Positions 5,967-10,241 of a stretch of 10,241 nt of DNA are shown here, piece after piece. Origin of the DNA: Chromatiales bacterium (GTDB lineage Bacteria > Pseudomonadota > Gammaproteobacteria > Chromatiales > Chromatiaceae). The position numbers were made by a program, and so were the translations under genes. Each line of letters starts with the position of its first letter. The stretch's first letter is position 1. The stretch is taken from the NCBI GenBank assembly GCA_024762485.1, contig JANTHH010000093.1, forward strand, positions 1 through 10,241, in the 5' to 3' direction. The notes under the pieces were generated by a model that was not told the DNA's origin, did no database searches, and saw only the letters and a list, made by a program, of their open reading frames with translations.

Positions 5967-6995
5967 ATGCCAGCCACATCGCTCGTCCGCCTGCTTGGAA
6001 ACCTGACCCCCGCCGAATCACCGGGGAACGCGGGCACACCTGAAACCAGGGGTTTCAGGGATATCCTGGAAGGGCAGCGCAGCCGCGAGGACATGGAGGC
6101 GCTCGTCTCCCGGCTGCAGGAGATGGGTGAGGAGATTGACCCGGCGCTATTGCAGTGGCTGCAGCAGGCTGCCCCCGACGGCAATGCCTTGCCCCTCGCG
6201 GCAATCCCTTTCATGTCCAATGGCGTGGGAGCGGGCAGTGGGGATGGCGATCCCTTGGCGGAGGCCGGGGTGTCGCTGCCGGCGGGAGGTCGCGGGCGCG
6301 CGCCCATCGCAGAGCAGCTGATGAACCCCGCTGGGGTCGCTGCCGGCAACGCCGCCGGCACGCCAGGAAAAACCGTGGCCACTGGCGTGGATGTCGCCAC
6401 CCCCGCCCAGGGCGTGGCCCGCACGGAGTTGAGTGCGGCCTTTCAGGCCGAGCTGGACGATGCAGCCCCCGATCTGCGGGCCGGTGGTCTGCAGGCGGCC
6501 AGCCAGCGGGCAGTGTCGGATGCAGTGCTGACGCCAGCCAGCGCCGCTGCACGAATGAATCAGATCGCACCCCGGGTGGGCGAGGCCGGCTGGCACCAGG
6601 CGGTGGCGGAGCGGGCAATGATGATGGTGAGTCGTGACCAGCAGTCGGTCGAGCTGCGGCTCAACCCCGCGCACCTGGGGCCGATGGAGGTCAGGATGAC
6701 CCTCAATCACGACCAGGCCAGTGTCAGTTTCATCGCCAACCACGCAGCGGTCCGCGATGCGCTGGAGCAGGCCATACCCCGCCTTCGGGATATGCTTGAA
6801 CAACAGGACATCCAGCTGGTACAGGCAGACGTGGGCCAGCACCAGGCGGGTGATGGCCACCAGGGTCAAGCCTCGGCCGGATCCTCCGCCCGTGCTGATT
6901 CTGGTGCGTCGGCAGCGGATGAATCCACGCTGGAACCCGATCACATCGAAGCGCCCGGCATGGTCCGCCAGGGCCTCATCGACACTTACGTCTGA
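5967..6995 (+). CDS. fliK: Flagellar hook-length control protein (FliK family)
   Basis: FliK is exported by the flagellar type III apparatus, measures hook length, and triggers the switch from hook to filament export. The 342-residue product has an N-terminal secretion-type segment, a long Ala/Gly/Pro-rich linker of low complexity (about residues 60-190), and a C-terminal Flg_hook domain (about 210-295) with the hallmark VELRLNPAHLGPMEV at 228-242. An acidic, Gln/Gly-rich tail follows. It is on the short side for a gammaproteobacterial FliK. ATG 5967 is preferred over ATG 5961 because GAGGT (5955-5959) is 7 nt from the former but only 1 nt from the latter. The gene stands apart from any other flagellar gene in the window, behind its own sigma-54 promoter. 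A FliK-like paralogue rather than the true hook ruler cannot be excluded. Confidence 0.83.
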   Translation: MPATSLVRLLGNLTPAESPGNAGTPETRGFRDILEGQRSREDMEALVSRLQEMGEEIDPALLQWLQQAAPDGNALPLAAIPFMSNGVGAGSGDGDPLAEAGVSLPAGGRGRAPIAEQLMNPAGVAAGNAAGTPGKTVATGVDVATPAQGVARTELSAAFQAELDDAAPDLRAGGLQAASQRAVSDAVLTPASAAARMNQIAPRVGEAGWHQAVAERAMMMVSRDQQSVELRLNPAHLGPMEVRMTLNHDQASVSFIANHAAVRDALEQAIPRLRDMLEQQDIQLVQADVGQHQAGDGHQGQASAGSSARADSGASAADESTLEPDHIEAPGMVRQGLIDTYV

Positions 6996-7179
6996 GTGCC
7001 GTCGCATACCCCGCGACACGTCATGGTTGCGGGCTATCCTGTCTGAACGCGTCCGCCCATCTGGTGTTCGACGCTCGCTGCCATTAAAGTGATCCGCCAG
7101 ACAACGACGCTGTTGCGGCAGCCCCAAATGGTAGCGACCAGCGGTATCCGCCGCTCGCAGATTTCTTCGGAGTAGACCC
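6996..7179 (+). other. 184-bp intergenic spacer upstream of lapA
   Basis: No coding sequence, terminator with a T tract, or strong promoter is visible here. This is where ihfB would normally end upstream of lapA in related genomes, but no remnant of ihfB is recognisable. The spacer must hold the lapA promoter unless fliK transcription reads through. A short stem (AGCGG/CCGCT, about 7139-7154) and GTCGC/GCGAC (7001-7017) are too weak to name. Confidence 0.4.
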
Positions 7180-7470
7180 GTGTTATCACTCATCAAGGCA
7201 CTTCTGTTACTGCTGGCCGTGGTGGTGGCGGCCTTCTTCGCCAGTCTCAACCCGGGCGAGGTCACGCTGCATTACTACTTCGGCTCCGTGGAGCTGCCGC
7301 TGGCGGTGCTGCTGGTGGCGACGCTGGGGGTCGGCCTGCTGATCGGCCTGTTCGTCGGCCTCGGCCTGTTCCTGCGCGCCAAGCGCGAGCAGGTGCGATT
7401 GCAGCGCAAGGCACGGTTGGCCGAGCAGGAAGTCAACAACCTCCGCGCCATTCCGCTGAAGGATCATTGA
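7180..7470 (+). CDS. lapA: Lipopolysaccharide assembly protein A domain protein (YciS/LapA)
   Basis: This small inner-membrane protein of 96 residues matches the LapA/YciS family in length and layout. Two membrane helices (about residues 4-22 and 38-63) are separated by a short periplasmic loop containing the family-type NPGEVTLHYYFGSVELPLA segment, followed by a basic cytoplasmic coiled segment (RAKREQVRLQRKARLAEQEV). LapA partners LapB in adjusting FtsH-mediated turnover of LpxC, and so lipopolysaccharide amount. The start is GTG at 7180, supported by GGAG (7169-7172) 7 nt upstream and by the hydrophobic N-terminus. lapB begins 4 nt after its stop. In most gammaproteobacteria ihfB lies directly upstream; here the neighbour is fliK. 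Confidence 0.9.
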   Translation: MLSLIKALLLLLAVVVAAFFASLNPGEVTLHYYFGSVELPLAVLLVATLGVGLLIGLFVGLGLFLRAKREQVRLQRKARLAEQEVNNLRAIPLKDH

Positions 7471-7474
7471 TCCC

Positions 7475-8653
7475 ATGCAGGAGCTGCTCTGGTTGTTGTT
7501 GCCGCTGGCGGCAGCGTCCGGCTGGTTCGCCGCCCGGCGCACCCAGACGCGTCCGTCGCCGCGCGCAGGGCGACAACCGCCAACTTATTTCAAGGGGCTC
7601 AACCACCTGCTAAACGAGGAGCCCGACAAGGCCATCGACGTGTTCGTGCAGCTGCTGGAAGTGGACAGCGACACCGTCGAGACCCATCTTGCTCTGGGCA
7701 ACCTGTTCCGCCGCCGGGGAGAGGTGGAGCGCGCCATCCGCATCCATCAGAATCTCATCGCCCGCCCCGCGCTGACGTCGGAGGAGCGTGGCCAGGCGCT
7801 GCTCGAACTCGGTCAGGACTACATGCGCGCCGGGCTATTCGACCGCGCCGAGAGCCTGTTCCGCGAACTCACCGACATCCAGCCATACGCCCGGCAGGCG
7901 CTGCGTAACCTGCAGACCATCTACGAGCACGAGAAGGACTGGGCGTCGTGCCTGGAGGTGGCCGACCGGCTGAGCCCGCTGCAGGAGGAACCGCTGAATC
8001 TGCAGAAGGCACAGTACCACTGCGAACTCGCCGAGCAGTCACTGGCCCAAGGCGATCAGGGTACGGCCAGCAGCCTGCTGAAGAAGGCGCTCGCTGTGCA
8101 GCGCGATTGCATACGTGCACTGCATCTGCAGGCCCGCATCCTGCGTGACAATGACGACTGCAAGGGGGTCATCCGTCTGCTACGGCGGGTGCTGGAGCAG
8201 GACCCGGGCTACCTGCCCGAGGTGCTGCCGGATCTGCAGGATTGCCACAATCGTCTGGGCAGTACCGTTGAACTGAAGAAATATCTGCTCGAACTGCAGG
8301 AAAAGGCCCCCTCGGATCATCTGCTGGTGGCCCTCAGTGAACTGATAAAGGACACCGAGGGGAAAGAGGCGGCGGCAGTGTTTCTGCTGCAGGCCCTGCT
8401 CGAACACCCCAGCCTGGCCGGCCTGCAACGCCTGGTGCGGCTCAATGTCAACGTTCCTGCCGCCGACGCCCTGCAGGCCCTGGAGCAGCTGGAGCAGGTG
8501 CTTGCCTCGCTACTGAGCGAACAGCCCGGTTACCAGTGCGTCAATTGCGGCTACAGCGCCAAGACCCTGCACTGGCAGTGCCCCAGCTGCCGCCGTTGGG
8601 GCACCATCAAACACAAGGCCCATCCACTCGACTGTCAACAAATCAGCCCATGA
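7475..8653 (+). CDS. lapB: Lipopolysaccharide assembly protein B (TPR/rubredoxin-like, YciM)
   Basis: LapB is an inner-membrane-anchored cytoplasmic adaptor that promotes FtsH degradation of LpxC and coordinates lipopolysaccharide assembly. The 392-residue protein shows the full architecture: one N-terminal membrane helix (residues 2-20, followed by ARR), tetratricopeptide repeats from about 35 to 340 (for example FKGLNHLLNEEPDKAIDVF and LALGNLFRRRGEVERAI), and a C-terminal rubredoxin-like zinc ribbon with C355-x-x-C358 and C369-x-x-C372. Length matches the E. coli protein (about 389). All four metal cysteines are present, so it should be functional. ATG 7475 has GAAGGA upstream within lapA. 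Its stop overlaps the pyrF start (ATGA), a linkage common in gammaproteobacteria. Confidence 0.95.
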   Translation: MQELLWLLLPLAAASGWFAARRTQTRPSPRAGRQPPTYFKGLNHLLNEEPDKAIDVFVQLLEVDSDTVETHLALGNLFRRRGEVERAIRIHQNLIARPALTSEERGQALLELGQDYMRAGLFDRAESLFRELTDIQPYARQALRNLQTIYEHEKDWASCLEVADRLSPLQEEPLNLQKAQYHCELAEQSLAQGDQGTASSLLKKALAVQRDCIRALHLQARILRDNDDCKGVIRLLRRVLEQDPGYLPEVLPDLQDCHNRLGSTVELKKYLLELQEKAPSDHLLVALSELIKDTEGKEAAAVFLLQALLEHPSLAGLQRLVRLNVNVPAADALQALEQLEQVLASLLSEQPGYQCVNCGYSAKTLHWQCPSCRRWGTIKHKAHPLDCQQISP

Positions 8654-9366
8654 ATACCAAACCATCAGATCCCAGGGTCATTGTCGCCCTTGATTATCCC
8701 GCCGCCGAACCGGCACTGGAACTGGTCGCCCGGCTCGATCCGGCACTGTGTCGGCTCAAGGTCGGCAAGGAGATGTTCACCCGCCTCGGACCGACATTCG
8801 TCGAGCGGCTGCAGCTGGCCGGTTTCCAGGTCTTTCTCGACCTCAAGTATCACGATATCCCCAATACCGTGGCGGCCGCCTGCGCCGCTGCTGCAGACCT
8901 GGGCGTGTGGATGGTCAACCTCCATGCCTCCGGCGGGCGCAGGATGATGGAGACGGCCCGCGAGCGACTGGCTGGGTACGGCGAGCGTCCGCTGCTCATC
9001 GCGGTGACCATACTCACCAGTCTCGGCGAGGAGGATCTGGCCGAGATCGGCTTCTCCGGCACCCCGGAGGAAAACGTGCTGCGGCTGGCGGCCCTGGCCG
9101 AAGACTCGGGGCTGGATGGCGTGGTCTGCTCGCCACTGGAGGCCGCAGCGATTCACCGCCGGGCAGGCCAGGGCTTTCGCCTGGTGACCCCGGGGGTACG
9201 CCCGGCCAGTGCTGCACTGGACGATCAGAAACGGGTGATGACGCCGGGTGATGCCATTCGCGCCGGGGCCAGCTACCTGGTGGTCGGACGGCCGATCACA
9301 GCCGCAGAGGATCCCCTGGCCAGCCTGCAGGCCATCAATGACGAGGTGTCCGGCGCGCTGGCCTGA
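8650..9366 (+). CDS. pyrF: Orotidine-5'-phosphate decarboxylase
   Basis: This cytoplasmic enzyme decarboxylates OMP to UMP, the final step of de novo pyrimidine synthesis. The 238-residue TIM barrel has VIVALDYP at the N-terminus, LKVGKEMF, the catalytic Asp-Lys-x-x-Asp cluster in FLDLKYHDIPNT, NLHASGG, AVTILTS, VCSPLEA, and the phosphate-binding end LVTPGVRP plus YLVVGRPIT. Every hallmark residue is present and length is normal for the bacterial short form. The frame is open further 5' inside lapB, but ATG 8650 is chosen because the family begins there and it forms the ATGA overlap with lapB. The Shine-Dalgarno site is weak, so translation probably depends on coupling to lapB. Confidence 0.96.
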   Translation: MNTKPSDPRVIVALDYPAAEPALELVARLDPALCRLKVGKEMFTRLGPTFVERLQLAGFQVFLDLKYHDIPNTVAAACAAAADLGVWMVNLHASGGRRMMETARERLAGYGERPLLIAVTILTSLGEEDLAEIGFSGTPEENVLRLAALAEDSGLDGVVCSPLEAAAIHRRAGQGFRLVTPGVRPASAALDDQKRVMTPGDAIRAGASYLVVGRPITAAEDPLASLQAINDEVSGALA

Positions 9367-9403
9367 GGTCTGCAGAAGTTTTTGCGCCGCCATAAAAATA
9401 ACC

Positions 9404-9433
9404 TTGGCGCGTACAGGGTGGGCATTTGATAGC
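9404..9433 (+). promoter_or_regulatory. Possible sigma-70 promoter for sat
   Basis: TTGGCG (9404-9409; four of six matches to the -35 consensus) is followed, after 18 nt, by GATAGC (9428-9433; three of six). It lies about 85 nt before sat in a comparatively AT-rich 150-bp gap. A perfect 6-bp hairpin GCCGCC/GGCGGC (9438-9443 with 9451-9456) sits just downstream and might be an operator or leader structure. The match is weak. Confidence 0.3.
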
Positions 9434-9504
9434 TTTAGCCGCCAGATTGGGGCGGCACGACAACAGCAAGCACACCCTTTGGCCGTCCCGGTGGTTCATT
9501 CCTT

Positions 9505-9510
9505 GGAGGA
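9505..9510 (+). promoter_or_regulatory. Strong Shine-Dalgarno site of sat
   Basis: GGAGGA lies 6 nt before the ATG at 9517 and is the best ribosome-binding site in the window. It fixes the start and suggests high expression of sat. Confidence 0.85.
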
Positions 9511-9516
9511 ACAACA

Positions 9517-10241
9517 ATGATCAGACCAGTCGGTTCGGACACCCTGCAGCCCCGGTTCGTGTATGACGATGCCGAGCACGAGGCGCTGACCCACGAGGCC
9601 AAGAGCCTCCCATCGGTGATGATCAGCTCCCAGGCCGCCGGTAACGCGGTGATGCTGGGTGGCGGCTATTTCACCCCCCTGAAGGGTTTCATGAACCTGG
9701 CTGACGCCATGGGCGCGGCAGAGAAGATGATCCTCAGCGACGGCAGTTTCTTCCCGGTGCCGGTGATGTGTCTGCTGCCTGACGTGGAGGCCATCAAGGG
9801 CGCCAAGCGCATCGCCCTGCGCGACCCCAACGTGGAGGACAACCCGGTCCTCGCGGTGATGGACGTGGAGAACATCGAGGAGGTCAGCGACGAGCAGATG
9901 GCCGTCATGACCGAGAAGGTCTACCGCACCCAGGATCCCGAGCATCCCGGGGTCGCGGCCTTCAACAGCCAGGGACGCTTTGCCGTGTCCGGGCCGATCA
10001 AGGTGCTGAACTTCAGCTACTTCCTGCTCGACTTCCCCGACACCTTCCGCACCGCGGTGGAGATCCGCAACGAGATCAAGGAGCGCGGCTGGAACAAGGT
10101 CGTCGCCTTCCAGACCCGCAACCCCATGCATCTCGCCCACGAAGAGTTGTGCCACATGGCCATGGAGCGCACCGGCGCCGACGGCCTGGTGATCCACATG
10201 CTGCTGGGCAAGCTCAAGCCGGGCGACATCCCCGCCCCGGT
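9517..10241 (+). CDS. sat: Sulfate adenylyltransferase (ATP sulfurylase), 3'-truncated by window edge
   Basis: Sat interconverts sulfate plus ATP with APS plus pyrophosphate in the cytoplasm. The first 241 codons are visible, roughly 60% of the usual 380-400 residues. The N-terminal PUA-like domain (MIRPVGSDTL onwards, about residues 1-165) is followed by the catalytic domain with the hallmark QTRNPMHLAHEE (residues 199-210), containing the QxRNPxHxxH nucleotide-binding motif with His205 and His208. This is the homo-oligomeric Sat, not the CysD/CysN heterodimer typical of assimilation in gammaproteobacteria. It is the type found with AprAB in sulfur oxidisers, where it runs in reverse to make ATP from APS. 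That dissimilatory role is inference; downstream genes are outside the window. The Sat family call is firm. Confidence 0.95.
   Translation, partial: MIRPVGSDTLQPRFVYDDAEHEALTHEAKSLPSVMISSQAAGNAVMLGGGYFTPLKGFMNLADAMGAAEKMILSDGSFFPVPVMCLLPDVEAIKGAKRIALRDPNVEDNPVLAVMDVENIEEVSDEQMAVMTEKVYRTQDPEHPGVAAFNSQGRFAVSGPIKVLNFSYFLLDFPDTFRTAVEIRNEIKERGWNKVVAFQTRNPMHLAHEELCHMAMERTGADGLVIHMLLGKLKPGDIPAP

Noticed and set aside
5960..5969. Perfect palindrome CATGATCATG at the fliK start
   Set aside because: It is just the two closely spaced ATG codons with a short self-complementary join; no further symmetry extends from it.
7085..7111. Sigma-28-like element (TAAAGT) upstream of lapA
   Set aside because: The -35-like half is present, but the block at the proper spacing (ACGACGCT) does not resemble GCCGATAA.
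6147..7265. 372-codon minus-strand frame opposite fliK and the lapA upstream spacer
   Set aside because: It overlaps fliK and the lapA start in antisense. There is no domain or Shine-Dalgarno support; I considered it only because it crosses the 184-bp spacer.
9384..9410. GCGCC/GGCGC inverted repeat after pyrF as a terminator
   Set aside because: The stem is only 5 bp with a 17-nt loop, and there is no T tract after the stem on either strand.
9496..10197. 233-codon minus-strand frame opposite sat
   Set aside because: It is antisense to sat, which has a strong Shine-Dalgarno site and a family motif.

Overview
The window is a GC-rich stretch of bacterial chromosome, most probably from a gammaproteobacterium. 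The reasons are the serA/pheA/hisC/tyrA order, a PheA P-protein very close in pattern to the Pseudomonas type, and the lapA-lapB-pyrF trio, all typical of that class. A homomeric ATP sulfurylase (Sat) at the right edge suggests a sulfur-metabolising, perhaps sulfur-oxidising, lineage. A FliK-type hook-length protein suggests a flagellated cell. The taxonomic reading is inference from gene content, not from a database search.

Region 1 (1-4322, all plus strand) is an amino-acid biosynthesis operon: the 3' part of serA (serine), pheA (chorismate mutase/prephenate dehydratase), hisC (histidinol-phosphate/aromatic aminotransferase), tyrA (prephenate dehydrogenase), and a small three-helix membrane protein gene. 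hisC/tyrA and tyrA/membrane gene each overlap by ATGA, so the cluster is tightly coupled. Together these enzymes carry chorismate through prephenate to Phe and Tyr, with HisC as a likely transaminase.

Region 2 (about 4323-7179) is an insertion relative to the common gammaproteobacterial order, in which tyrA is followed by aroA-cmk-rpsA-ihfB and then lapA. None of those four genes is here. In their place are a monocistronic cold-shock protein gene with a good terminator; a convergent minus-strand pair (a short-chain dehydrogenase lacking the usual catalytic serine, and a 115-residue CxxC protein of unknown function whose start lies 1 nt after the dehydrogenase stop); and a lone fliK-like gene. 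The fliK-like gene has a near-consensus sigma-54 promoter with a dyad just upstream.

Region 3 (7180-9366, plus strand) is lapA-lapB-pyrF: two inner-membrane proteins controlling lipopolysaccharide synthesis, and orotidine-5'-phosphate decarboxylase. lapB and pyrF overlap by ATGA.

Region 4 (9367-10241) is a 150-bp leader with a possible promoter, then the 5' part of sat with a strong Shine-Dalgarno site, running off the window. No RNA genes, CRISPR arrays, insertion sequences or phage genes were seen, and no stretch over 300 bases lacks a gene.
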